A stretch of 59,331 nt of DNA from Planctomycetota bacterium (GTDB taxonomy: Bacteria > Planctomycetota > Planctomycetia > Pirellulales > Pirellulaceae), in NCBI GenBank assembly GCA_027622275.1, contig JAQBZB010000015.1, positions 1 to 59,331 on the forward strand, written 5' to 3'. Below the pieces are notes generated by a model. It saw nothing but the letters and a program-made list of their open reading frames with translations. It searched no databases and was not told the origin of the DNA. The position numbers and the translations under genes were made by a program. This document shows positions 27,392 through 35,565 of the stretch, one piece after another. Position 1 is the first letter of the stretch; each line of letters opens with the position of its first letter.

Positions 27392-28852
27392 TTACGCGAT
27401 CACCTCGCGGACGACTCGCCCACCGACATCCGTCAAGCTTTCCTCGCGTCCTTGGTGGAAGTACGTCAAGGCTTCGTGGTCCAGCCCGAGGAGGTGCAGA
27501 ATCGTTGCGTGGACGTCGTGGAGATGGACTTTGTTCGTGACCGCTTCGAAACCGAACTCGTCCGTCTCGCCGTAACGGATTCCCCCTTTTACGCCGCCCC
27601 CGGCAAACCACATCGAAAAGCCGTACGGATTGTGATTACGGCCGGGAGCGTTCTGGCCTTCGCTAAACGGCATCCGTCCAAATTCGCCACCCCAGACAAC
27701 CAGCGTGCTCTCCAGCAAGCCGCGTTGTTCCAGATCGGTCAGTAACGCCGCGATCGGCTGATCGACTTCGGCACCATGCCGCCCGTGGTTTTTCTCGATG
27801 CTCTCGTGGGCGTCCCATGTCTCCTCGAGGTGCCCGCCGCCGGAATAAAGCTGCACGAAGCGGACGCCTCGCTCGACCAACCGCCTGGCAACCAGGCAGT
27901 TGCGACCATACTCGTCCGTTGGTTGCTGGCCGACGCCGTACATGTCGAGCGTCTGTTGCGTCTCTTCCGCGATGTCCACGGTTTCAGGGGCCTCGGTCTG
28001 CATTCGATAAGCCAATTCATACGAGTCGATGCGGGAGGCGAGTTCGGCACCGCCGGGGCGCGCGTCCAAATGCCGCTGATTCAACGCGGCCAACAGGTCG
28101 AGTTGCTCGCGTTGCACTTGCCGCGTGATTCGTGCGGGACCACGCAAATCGAGAATTGGATCGCCAAATGGTCGGAACAACGTGCCCGAATACGTTGACG
28201 GCATGAAGCCGCTGGACCAGTTCGGTTGCCCGCTGATCGGCCCGCCGCGTTTGTCTAGCATCACGACGTAGCCCGGCAGACTTTGATTTTCGGTTCCCAG
28301 ACCGTAAACCGACCACGCGCCCAGCGACGGTCGTCCGATAAACGTCTTCCCCGTGTTCATGGCCACCAGCGCCGAGCCGTGGGCGTGGCTGTCGGTGTGG
28401 CAGGAATTGATCACGGCGAGTTTGTCGGCATGTTTTCGGACGTTGGGAAAGTAGTCCGAAATCATTAGCCCGCTCTCGCCGCCCGGCAGAAACTTCCGCC
28501 ACGCGGGAGTGAGATAGCCAACCTTGCGACCGCCGGAGTTGATGTACTGTTTATCCGGCGGCAGTTGCCTGCCGGCGTACTTTTCTAACTCTGGCTTATA
28601 ATCGAAAGTGTCGACTTGACTAGGCGCGCCATTCATCATCAGAAAGATGCACGACTTTGCCTTGGACGTGAAGTGCGGTGGTTTCGGAGCCAGCGGCGGC
28701 GCGGCTGTCGCCTCGCCTGCGTTCGCGACACGTTGAAAGAAGCCCTCGGATGCCAGCAAGCTCGAAAGTGCGAGCCCCGTAAATCCAGCTCCCATTTCCC
28801 ACACGAATTCGCGGCGGCTGGTGCCACAGGGAAAGTAACGTGACTTGTTCAT
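27392..28852 (-). CDS. DUF1501 family secreted protein
   Basis: This 486-residue protein starts at ATG 28852 with a Tat signal (SRREFVWEMGAGFTGLALSS). DUF1501 marks are NGAPSQVDTFDYKP, VINSCHTDSHAHGSALVAMNTG, RPSLGAWSVYGLGTENQSLP, LVERGVRFVQLYSGGGHLE, TLVVWGGEFGRMPF and GRNHNPYGFSMWFAGGG. It follows the DUF1549/1553 gene by 30 bp on the same strand, the usual pairing. About 220 bp separate its stop from the next gene's start region. The function is unknown beyond its place in the secreted planctomycete set. Confidence 0.92.
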   Translation of the reverse strand: MNKSRYFPCGTSRREFVWEMGAGFTGLALSSLLASEGFFQRVANAGEATAAPPLAPKPPHFTSKAKSCIFLMMNGAPSQVDTFDYKPELEKYAGRQLPPDKQYINSGGRKVGYLTPAWRKFLPGGESGLMISDYFPNVRKHADKLAVINSCHTDSHAHGSALVAMNTGKTFIGRPSLGAWSVYGLGTENQSLPGYVVMLDKRGGPISGQPNWSSGFMPSTYSGTLFRPFGDPILDLRGPARITRQVQREQLDLLAALNQRHLDARPGGAELASRIDSYELAYRMQTEAPETVDIAEETQQTLDMYGVGQQPTDEYGRNCLVARRLVERGVRFVQLYSGGGHLEETWDAHESIEKNHGRHGAEVDQPIAALLTDLEQRGLLESTLVVWGGEFGRMPFSEGQNAPGRNHNPYGFSMWFAGGGVKGGIRYGETDEFGFEAVTNKVHLHDVHATILHLLGLDHEALTYFHQGREESLTDVGGRVVREVIA

Positions 28853-28882
28853 TTCGGATGCTTCCAAACTAGCGACCACACT

Positions 28883-31615
28883 TCAATCAACATAGAGAAA
28901 CTCGTTGGCACTCAACAGCATGTGGCACAGGTCGGCGACGGCGCGGCGTCTGGCTTCGTCAAGAGCAGCGGGTTCTACGAGCGACTTGGCGTGCAACTGT
29001 TGTTGCGAATCGAGGAACTCGTTCAACGATTGCAATTCGTCCGGCGCGGGGACTCGACCGAAGGCCAGCCGCACGGCCTGCGTCGCGGCATCTTCGGCAT
29101 CTTCCGAGAGGACCCGTCCGGCGAATGCGTCGGCGGCCGCGGTCATCATCTTGCTGTTCAGCAGCGTCAAGGCTTGCGTCGAGACGGTCGAACGGCTGCG
29201 AACCGTGCAATTGATTTCGATCACCGGCTGGTCGAACACGTTCAACATCGTGACCGGCCGCAGCCGCAGGTACTGCAGATAGATCGAACGGCGATAGTGA
29301 TCGAGCGAGTCGTGAACCGTCACTTCGCCGTCGGGCCAAACGTGCAGCCCGATCGTCGTGCCGTACATTTGCGACCGCAACGTTCCCGCGACGCTCAACA
29401 CCGAATCGCGGATCGCTTCCGCCTCCAGTCGCCGCAATCGCTGTCTCGACAAGAGACGGTTTTCCGGATCGCGGCTTGAAAAAGGGGTCAGGTCCAATTG
29501 ACCGGAACGGCCCATCGGGTGCTTCGCATCAATTGGACCTGACCCCTTATTCAAGCCGGAACTTTGTCGATACGTGGCGGAGTTCAACACCATGCGGTGC
29601 AGATGCTTGATACTCCAGCCGCTGTCAACCAACTCGACAGCCAGCCAATCGAGCAGTTCGGGATGGCTCGGCGCTGAGCCGGCGCGGCCGAAGTCGCCTG
29701 GCGTCGAGACGATGCCTTCGCCAAAGTGATGCCGCCACAGGCGGTTGACCATCACGCGAGCGGTTAATGGATGCCGCGAATCGGTCAACCAGCGGGCAAA
29801 TGCCAATCGTCGGCCACTGGTCTTTGCTTCGGCGGGCGGCGGCTGCCATTGGAAGGGAATCTCTTGCTCCAACACGGTCAGCGTTCCGGGCCCGACGGCG
29901 TGTCCCGGCGTCAGTGCATCGCCGCGCCGCAAGAACGGTGTCGAGGCTTCGCCCGGCAAGTCGTACACGGCGCGAATCTCGTCGTAATAGTGACGGCGTG
30001 CCTGCTCGGCCGCGATCTGGTCGTTTAACTTCGTGCGCGACTCCTGATAGTCCGGGTATTCCTTGGGCAACAACTCGTCGAGCTGCTTGTCATCGGGTTG
30101 CACGGACGGAGCGTGTTGTTCGGCCAGGGTTCGTTGCGCCTCGTCACGTTTATCGGCGGAAGTTAAAAGAGCAATTCGGACGGCTTCTCGAATCTCCTCC
30201 GGCAACTTGGCAAGTTGGCCGGCGAAACGGCGCTGTTTGTACTTCTCGCGGAGGGCGGTGGCATCCGCTGCCAGCTTCTTGACGTTTTCTTCTACTTCCT
30301 TGTTGCGTTGCGTCGCGAATTCGAATTGCGACTTGCTGAGCGTCGTCAAACGCCGCTCCATCTGCGGGACCCAACTCGTCGGTCGAAACGCCCCCATGAA
30401 AATCGCCTGCACCCGGTAGAAATCTTCTTGCGGAATCGGGTCGAACATGTGATCGTGACAGCGCGCACATTGCAGCGTGATGCCCATCACCGATGTGGCG
30501 ACGATTTGCATCGTGTCGTTGATCGTCGGGTAAAAGTATTGCGAGTCGGCGTTTTTGATTGTCGAAAAGTCCGGCCTGCTGGAATCAGGAGCACACCGCA
30601 GGTATCCCGTTGCCGTAATCGCCTCGATGATCTCGTCCGAGAGTGCATCATCGTTCTCGTAGTGCTGCCAGTAATCCACCAGCTCGTCGCCTGCGATCTG
30701 TTCGAGCAGAAAGCGATCGTACGGCTTGTCGTTGTTGAACGCGCGGATCACGTAGTCCCGATAGCGATAGGCCAGCGGCAGGAAGCGGTCTTCCGACAAG
30801 ATTCCCGCCGAATCGGCATAGCCCGCTACGTCGAGCCAATGCCGCGCCCAGCGTTCGCCGTACGCGGGACTGGCGAGCAGCTGGTCGATCAATCGCTCGT
30901 AGGCAGCAGGTCGCCCGTCGGCACAGAATTCATCGACTGCTTCGGGAGCAGGCGGAATCCCGAGCAGGTCGAAATAGGCGCGGCGGATCAGCGTCCGGCG
31001 ATCCGCCTCGGGCGAGAGTGTGAGCTGTGACGCTGCGAGCTTGTGCAAAATAAATGTGTCGATCGGATTACGAACGAGCTGCGTGGCATCCACCGTGGGG
31101 AGCGTGCTTCGCAGTGGCGTTTTGAACGACCAGAAGCCCCTCGCCTCTTCGCCGATCTCTCGGCCCGCCGCGCCGTGGGCCAAGTCGTCGTCTCCACCTT
31201 CGCCAACCGCCCCGTCGTTGATCCAGGCGCGGATGATCCCTTTCTCTTCCGCGGTCAGCTTCGTTCCCTTCGGCGGCATCTCGCCAGCGGCGATCCGTTC
31301 CCATAGCAAACTCGATTCCGCCGCCGCGCGTCGCACCGCTCCGCCCGACTTGCCCCCCAACATCACACTTCGGCGAGTCGAGAGGTCGAGGCCCGCTTTG
31401 GGTTGTTCGCCCGAGTGGCACGAGAGACATTTCGCCTTGAGAATCGGCAGCACGTGACTCTCGAACGTCGGCTTGTCTTCGGCTGCGGCCAGGGAACCAA
31501 CGCTCAGAAGAAGCAACCACGAAAGGCACGAAATACACGAAAGGGAGGCGCGTATGTTCTTCTTTCGTGTATTTCGTGCCTTTCGTGGTTCACTCTTCCG
31601 CATGGGATCGATCAT
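28883..31615 (-). CDS. PSCyt1-DUF1549-DUF1553 secreted cytochrome-like protein
   Basis: This 910-residue protein starts at ATG 31615, which overlaps the upstream stop (ATGA, translational coupling); ATG 31603 is an alternative. The N-terminus is unusual: residues 9-34 are encoded by a palindromic repeat that provides the basic n-region and most of the hydrophobic core (SLSCISCLSWLLLL). PSCyt1 has CLSCHSGEQPKAG (about 62-74). DUF1549 starts near residue 180 (NPIDTFILHKLAAS), a coiled segment follows, then DUF1553. Residues about 686-715 come from a second in-frame palindrome and interrupt DUF1553 between TYRQSSG and DPENRLLSRQ. It is presumably periplasmic. Confidence 0.9.
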   Translation of the reverse strand: MIDPMRKSEPRKARNTRKKNIRASLSCISCLSWLLLLSVGSLAAAEDKPTFESHVLPILKAKCLSCHSGEQPKAGLDLSTRRSVMLGGKSGGAVRRAAAESSLLWERIAAGEMPPKGTKLTAEEKGIIRAWINDGAVGEGGDDDLAHGAAGREIGEEARGFWSFKTPLRSTLPTVDATQLVRNPIDTFILHKLAASQLTLSPEADRRTLIRRAYFDLLGIPPAPEAVDEFCADGRPAAYERLIDQLLASPAYGERWARHWLDVAGYADSAGILSEDRFLPLAYRYRDYVIRAFNNDKPYDRFLLEQIAGDELVDYWQHYENDDALSDEIIEAITATGYLRCAPDSSRPDFSTIKNADSQYFYPTINDTMQIVATSVMGITLQCARCHDHMFDPIPQEDFYRVQAIFMGAFRPTSWVPQMERRLTTLSKSQFEFATQRNKEVEENVKKLAADATALREKYKQRRFAGQLAKLPEEIREAVRIALLTSADKRDEAQRTLAEQHAPSVQPDDKQLDELLPKEYPDYQESRTKLNDQIAAEQARRHYYDEIRAVYDLPGEASTPFLRRGDALTPGHAVGPGTLTVLEQEIPFQWQPPPAEAKTSGRRLAFARWLTDSRHPLTARVMVNRLWRHHFGEGIVSTPGDFGRAGSAPSHPELLDWLAVELVDSGWSIKHLHRMVLNSATYRQSSGLNKGSGPIDAKHPMGRSGQLDLTPFSSRDPENRLLSRQRLRRLEAEAIRDSVLSVAGTLRSQMYGTTIGLHVWPDGEVTVHDSLDHYRRSIYLQYLRLRPVTMLNVFDQPVIEINCTVRSRSTVSTQALTLLNSKMMTAAADAFAGRVLSEDAEDAATQAVRLAFGRVPAPDELQSLNEFLDSQQQLHAKSLVEPAALDEARRRAVADLCHMLLSANEFLYVD
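29472..29558. repeat. Palindromic repeat, family D, inside a coding region
   Basis: Arms of 30 bases match at 29 of 30 positions (cggcttgaaaaaggggtcag... and ...ctgaccccttattcaagccg) around a 27-base loop. The total of 87 bp equals 29 codons, so the reading frame of the DUF1553 gene is kept. The encoded residues (such as GPIDAKHPMGRSGQLDLTPF) do not look like DUF1553. Confidence 0.93.
31515..31590. repeat. Palindromic repeat, family E, copy 1
   Basis: Perfect 29-base arms (aaccacgaaaggcacgaaat... and ...atttcgtgcctttcgtggtt) flank an 18-base loop. It lies wholly inside the 5' end of the 910-residue gene and encodes its signal peptide. Further copies are at 34694-34790 and 52264-52337. Confidence 0.95.
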
Positions 31616-34600
31616 CCTTCTTTCAAATATTTCACCAGATCAGCCAGCTCCTGTGGCGTGAGCTGCTTTTCCAAGCCGGCGGGCATGATCGAGATCGTGC
31701 CTGCCTGACGTTCCTCGATCGTGGACTTTGCGATTTCCACCGACTTCTGGGCGTCAAGTTGCAGCGTGATCGTGTCGTCCGTCTCGTCGCGAACCGCTCC
31801 GCTATACACACGGCCATCGTCCGTGGCGATCGTCACCGGCTCGTAATTGCGAACAAAGCTGAGGCTGGGAAACAAGATCGATTCCAGCAAGTCCCGCTCG
31901 CGCCGAATTTGGCCGATGCGATTCAAGTCGGGACCGATGTTGCCGCCGAGATAGCCGCGACGATGACAGGCGATGCAAGATGCCTTTGTGTCCTGAAACA
32001 CTCGCAGCCCGCGTCGCAAGTCGGCCTCCGGCAACAGAGCCAGGATCTCTTCGACCCGCTGTAGCTTGCTTTCATTTTCTTGTCGGATCTTCGCCATCAG
32101 CGGCTCCGCCTGCGCCGCCACGCTCTCGCCGAAGCCTGACAATTGTTCTTGCAAGCGGTCAGGGAACAACGACGTGGCAGCCGGCGCTTCCAACAGTGCG
32201 GTCACCAACACCATGCCGACACTAACATCGGACGACTTGGCGAACATCGCCATCAGCGGCTGAAGCTCCATCGCTCCGGCTCGGGGCAATTGTCGCGCGA
32301 TATGTTGCAACTGTTCTGAGGTTAGCGCCGTCGACGTCAGCACATCGACGGCCAACGCACGATTCGTGACGCTGGATTCGATAGCCAACTGCGAGCAGAT
32401 AAATCTCAGCGTCGAGGGCGTGATTTCCCGCGAGCCAGCAGGCATCGAGTTGAGTGCTCGCAATCGCAGCTCCGCGTCGATCTTGTCGTCGATGGCGATA
32501 CTCTTGAGCCGCGCAACCGTTTTCTCTTCCAGCTTGCCATCGCTCAGCCCGTTCAACGCGGTCAGGGCTGCACGAATGACAACGCTGGATTGTGACAAGC
32601 CTTTATGCAACGGCTCGGCCCACGAAGCGGGGAGCGGCTTCTGCCGGCTCGCCGACATGGCATTGAGCACAGTGAGTCGCAATGCATCGTCCGCCGCCGG
32701 CTTTTGCAACACGTCGGCCATCGCCTGCTGGACCGCGGCGGAACCGGCAAACCGCCGCAACCGGTCGCTTAGCCGTACGAGCAGCCTTTCGTCCTTTGGC
32801 GGCCGCTGCAGCTCGTGACGAATCGCTTCAACGACGACGTCACCCCAATCCGCATGCTGTTCCGCCAGCCACCACGCCGTATCGTTCAACAGCTCGTTGT
32901 CTGAACTCAGCAGCGGCTGGATGTCCGCGGGCAGCAAGTGATCGCCCCCTTCCATTTGGTCCAACGCGATCAAGGCCGCTCGTCGAATCCGGTCGTTGTC
33001 CGATGCGATGAACTGCCGTAACGCAGCCGGATCATTCAATTCCATCGCGGCGTAGATCAACGAGTGTTCGAGAAAGCGGTCGACTTCGCCATTGGTCAAC
33101 GTCGCACTTGGCACCGCAGCGAGCAAATTCGGGATGTCGCTCGACGAGCCGATTCGTCCCAAGGCTTCGGCCGCCGCTCGGCGATTATGCGCCGGACCTT
33201 GATCTATCATTGCCGCCAGTTGGTCGACCGCTCGTCCATCCCTACGAACACTGATCGAGTGGAGAGCCGCCTGCCGTACGGTCTCGTCGGGATCGGCGAG
33301 TGCCTTGCGGACGGCGGCGCGAGCGAGTGCGTCGTCGAGCCAAGTCAGCGCCCAGACGGCTTGCAACCGATGATGCGGGTCGTTCGACGAAGTGAGAACT
33401 TGCGTCAAGGCACCGATCACTATCGGCCCGCGTCGGCCAAGCCGCTGCCGAGCCTGATTGCGCACGGCGAATCGTTCGTCGTTAAGTAACTCCGCCAACG
33501 CATCTTCGCTCAGCCCATTCCATGCGATCTTGCCGCCGCGAGGATCGGCGACCGGCTTTGTATCCGAGCGGCGAATTCGATAGATGCCGCCGAGTACATC
33601 CGCCTTTTCTAGCTGCGAAGTCGGACAGCAGAGACGAAACCAACCGCCCGTATCGACGACGATGACGCTGCCATCGGCGTCTTCCAACACGTCGGTCGGA
33701 TGAAAGTCAAGATTGTCGCTGATCAGCAGGTCACTGGTATCGGACGCGAAAGTCGCGCCCTCGTTCGTCAGCACATGCCGCGTGATCTTGTGCATGTTGA
33801 ACGAACAGGCCAGCACGTTGTTTTGAAAGCCGCCGCCCAAGCCGTCCGATTCGAGTCGCGCCAATCCGCACGGCGCCGCCGCGCCGAGATGCGCCAGCAC
33901 CGGCATCAACTCGCCCGTCCGAGGATGGTTGCCAAGTGCGCCTTGATCCTTGCCGTACACGCCGCCATAAACCGCATGGATCAGTCCGTCGCGTTGACCC
34001 TGGTTTGGGTGTACGAGAAACGTCGTCGTAAAGATCCTTTCGCCCCCCGGTGTGAAGACGACTTCAACGGGATTATCCATACCGCCGGTCATCACCGCTT
34101 CGATGGGACCACCTTCCGGCCGTCGCCGGAAGATGTGCGCTGCCTTCGTCAGCAGGGGTGCCTTGCCGACTCGCTCATAAGTCTGCTCGGCGAACGCGCC
34201 TTTGCACCAATACATCCAACCATCGAGCCCGACGTAAGGACCATGCAGATCGTTCGCACAATGGGTCAACGTCTGGCCGTCAAACCAGACTTCACGCCGC
34301 TCGGCGACGCCATCGTCGTCCGCGTCGGTAAACTTCCAGATCTCCGGCGGCGCGGCGACGTACAACGAGCCGTCAAACCAGCACGAACCTTCCGGGAACA
34401 TCAGCTTGTCGGCGAACACGGTGCTCTTATCAAACCGCCCGTCGCCATCGGCATCTTCCAGCCGCATGATGCGATGCGGCCGCTTCTCGCGTTGCACTTC
34501 GACCGGTTCGTTCGAGCCGCTGGAGTCCGTCACATACAACCGCCCACGTTCGTCGAAGTCGGCACTGACCGGCCGATCCACCAGCGGTTGTCCGGCGATG

Positions 34601-34797
34601 TGTTCGACAACGAACCCGTCGGGGACCGTGAACTTGTGGCCGTTGAGTTCGAACTCGGCCGCGGATACTTGAACTGTCAAGAGAAGAATGGCCAACCACG
34701 AAAGGCACGAATTACACGAAAGGGGAGTTGAGGCTTGCATAAGGTTTTTCAGATCCTTCTTCTTTCGTGCATTTCGTGCCTTTCGTGGTTCCATCAT
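31612..34797 (-). CDS. Fused membrane-bound dehydrogenase / HEAT / c-type haem protein
   Basis: This 1061-residue protein opens at ATG 34797 (or 34794). Another start, ATG 34740, lies in the loop of palindrome E copy 2 and would still give a good signal (SCLSWLAILLLTVQVSAA), whose first part is repeat-encoded. The propeller domain (about 45-430) has PDGFVVEHIAG, DEDADGDGRFDKS-like calcium loops and GCWFDG-like blades. HEAT repeats cover about 440-900 (PDETVRQAALHSIS). The haem domain has CIACHRRGYLGGNIGPDLN (CxxCH, about 938) and ends MPAGLEKQLTPQELADL. It is the fused counterpart of the split pair at 13403/15199. Its stop overlaps the next start. Confidence 0.9.
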   Translation of the reverse strand: MMEPRKARNARKKKDLKNLMQASTPLSCNSCLSWLAILLLTVQVSAAEFELNGHKFTVPDGFVVEHIAGQPLVDRPVSADFDERGRLYVTDSSGSNEPVEVQREKRPHRIMRLEDADGDGRFDKSTVFADKLMFPEGSCWFDGSLYVAAPPEIWKFTDADDDGVAERREVWFDGQTLTHCANDLHGPYVGLDGWMYWCKGAFAEQTYERVGKAPLLTKAAHIFRRRPEGGPIEAVMTGGMDNPVEVVFTPGGERIFTTTFLVHPNQGQRDGLIHAVYGGVYGKDQGALGNHPRTGELMPVLAHLGAAAPCGLARLESDGLGGGFQNNVLACSFNMHKITRHVLTNEGATFASDTSDLLISDNLDFHPTDVLEDADGSVIVVDTGGWFRLCCPTSQLEKADVLGGIYRIRRSDTKPVADPRGGKIAWNGLSEDALAELLNDERFAVRNQARQRLGRRGPIVIGALTQVLTSSNDPHHRLQAVWALTWLDDALARAAVRKALADPDETVRQAALHSISVRRDGRAVDQLAAMIDQGPAHNRRAAAEALGRIGSSSDIPNLLAAVPSATLTNGEVDRFLEHSLIYAAMELNDPAALRQFIASDNDRIRRAALIALDQMEGGDHLLPADIQPLLSSDNELLNDTAWWLAEQHADWGDVVVEAIRHELQRPPKDERLLVRLSDRLRRFAGSAAVQQAMADVLQKPAADDALRLTVLNAMSASRQKPLPASWAEPLHKGLSQSSVVIRAALTALNGLSDGKLEEKTVARLKSIAIDDKIDAELRLRALNSMPAGSREITPSTLRFICSQLAIESSVTNRALAVDVLTSTALTSEQLQHIARQLPRAGAMELQPLMAMFAKSSDVSVGMVLVTALLEAPAATSLFPDRLQEQLSGFGESVAAQAEPLMAKIRQENESKLQRVEEILALLPEADLRRGLRVFQDTKASCIACHRRGYLGGNIGPDLNRIGQIRRERDLLESILFPSLSFVRNYEPVTIATDDGRVYSGAVRDETDDTITLQLDAQKSVEIAKSTIEERQAGTISIMPAGLEKQLTPQELADLVKYLKEG
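34694..34790. repeat. Palindromic repeat, family E, copy 2
   Basis: Arms of 29 bases (34694-34722 and 34762-34790) match at 27 of 29 positions around a 39-base loop that contains an in-frame ATG at 34740. It overlaps the start of the 1061-residue gene and encodes part of its signal peptide in the same frame as copy 1. Confidence 0.95.
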
Positions 34798-34857
34798 ACT
34801 TCCGCAAGCCGCTCCGTTGCATCACCGAGTTCCGGAGACGGCACGTCCGTTGCACGA

Positions 34858-35157
34858 TCAGACCGGATTGACGTTCCACTTCCTCGCCCGTGCGGCCAAG
34901 GCATCGGCGTACTCCGGCCAATCGTGCAGCGTCGCAGGATCGAAGTCTGCTCCATTGGGCCAAACGAGCGTGTGAACCTCGGGATCTATTTTAACTTGAT
35001 TGAAGAGCCGCGTGTCCCGCAGCGGACCGAACAACTCCCCGGCCAGTACAGGTCGGAAATCAATCGATTGCTCCGTTCCGTCATCAAAACCCACACACAG
35101 CGTGTAGGGCGCGACAACGGAGACTTGAGAAACACGGCGAATCGGATGCTCCGTCAT
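34858..35157 (-). CDS. DUF2442 domain protein
   Basis: This 99-residue protein starts at ATG 35157. It matches DUF2442 by VSQVSVVAPYTLCVGFDDGT, IDFRPVLAGELFGPLRD and FNQVKIDPEVHTLVWPNGADFDPATLHD. Family members are small beta-rich proteins often paired with a DUF4160 gene in toxin-antitoxin-like modules. No DUF4160 partner is next to it, so it is either an orphan or works alone. It lies 60 bp upstream of the dehydrogenase gene and may share its mRNA. The gene upstream belongs to the methyltransferase operon on the same strand. Confidence 0.8.
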   Translation of the reverse strand: MTEHPIRRVSQVSVVAPYTLCVGFDDGTEQSIDFRPVLAGELFGPLRDTRLFNQVKIDPEVHTLVWPNGADFDPATLHDWPEYADALAARARKWNVNPV

Positions 35158-35236
35158 TCTTTACTCCAGCGGCGCGATCGGCAGTGGGGCTTGGCCGTCC
35201 TGCAGCCATCACGCTCCGGCGATCCGAGTTAACATT

Positions 35237-35533
35237 CTAACTCATGTGGTGACGACTGCAAAATGTGTCGGCAGGGCTCTTGTTCCGTTCGTAGATTAAC
35301 AGCTCTACCGAGTTCCCGGTAAAGCACGACCGTCCTTCTTTATTCGCCGTCATCGAAGTTCGAGTCTTCAGTACCGAATCTTCGCCGAGGCTCAACATCT
35401 GTTCGATACCGAATACTACGCTCGTGGCTACATCCGACACCAAACATCTTGGCGCGAGTGTAGCGAAGCGAAGCAACTCCGCTTCATTCAGCGAAACTGG
35501 TCCGTATACTTTTTCCGTTCTGGTTCTGGACAC
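35237..35533 (-). CDS. Small protein at the end of the methyltransferase-GHKL-receiver operon
   Basis: This 98-residue open frame starts with GTG 35533, 32 bp after the receiver gene, with GAGGAACGG about 8 to 13 bases upstream. Composition is mixed polar with several Cys and no signal peptide or membrane helix. A helix with LNEAELLRFATLAPRCL is followed by a beta-rich part. I do not recognise a family. The close spacing suggests it is the fourth gene of the operon, possibly a small regulator. It could also be a chance frame. Confidence 0.4.
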   Translation of the reverse strand: MSRTRTEKVYGPVSLNEAELLRFATLAPRCLVSDVATSVVFGIEQMLSLGEDSVLKTRTSMTANKEGRSCFTGNSVELLIYERNKSPADTFCSRHHMS

Positions 35534-35565
35534 GTTTTCCGTTCCTCGACCTTTGCAGCATCCAG

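Noticed and set aside
31473-31708. Small open frames such as the one encoding NHERHEIHERE
   Set aside because: They are readings of the palindromic repeat E in other frames and recur at each copy without any conserved continuation.
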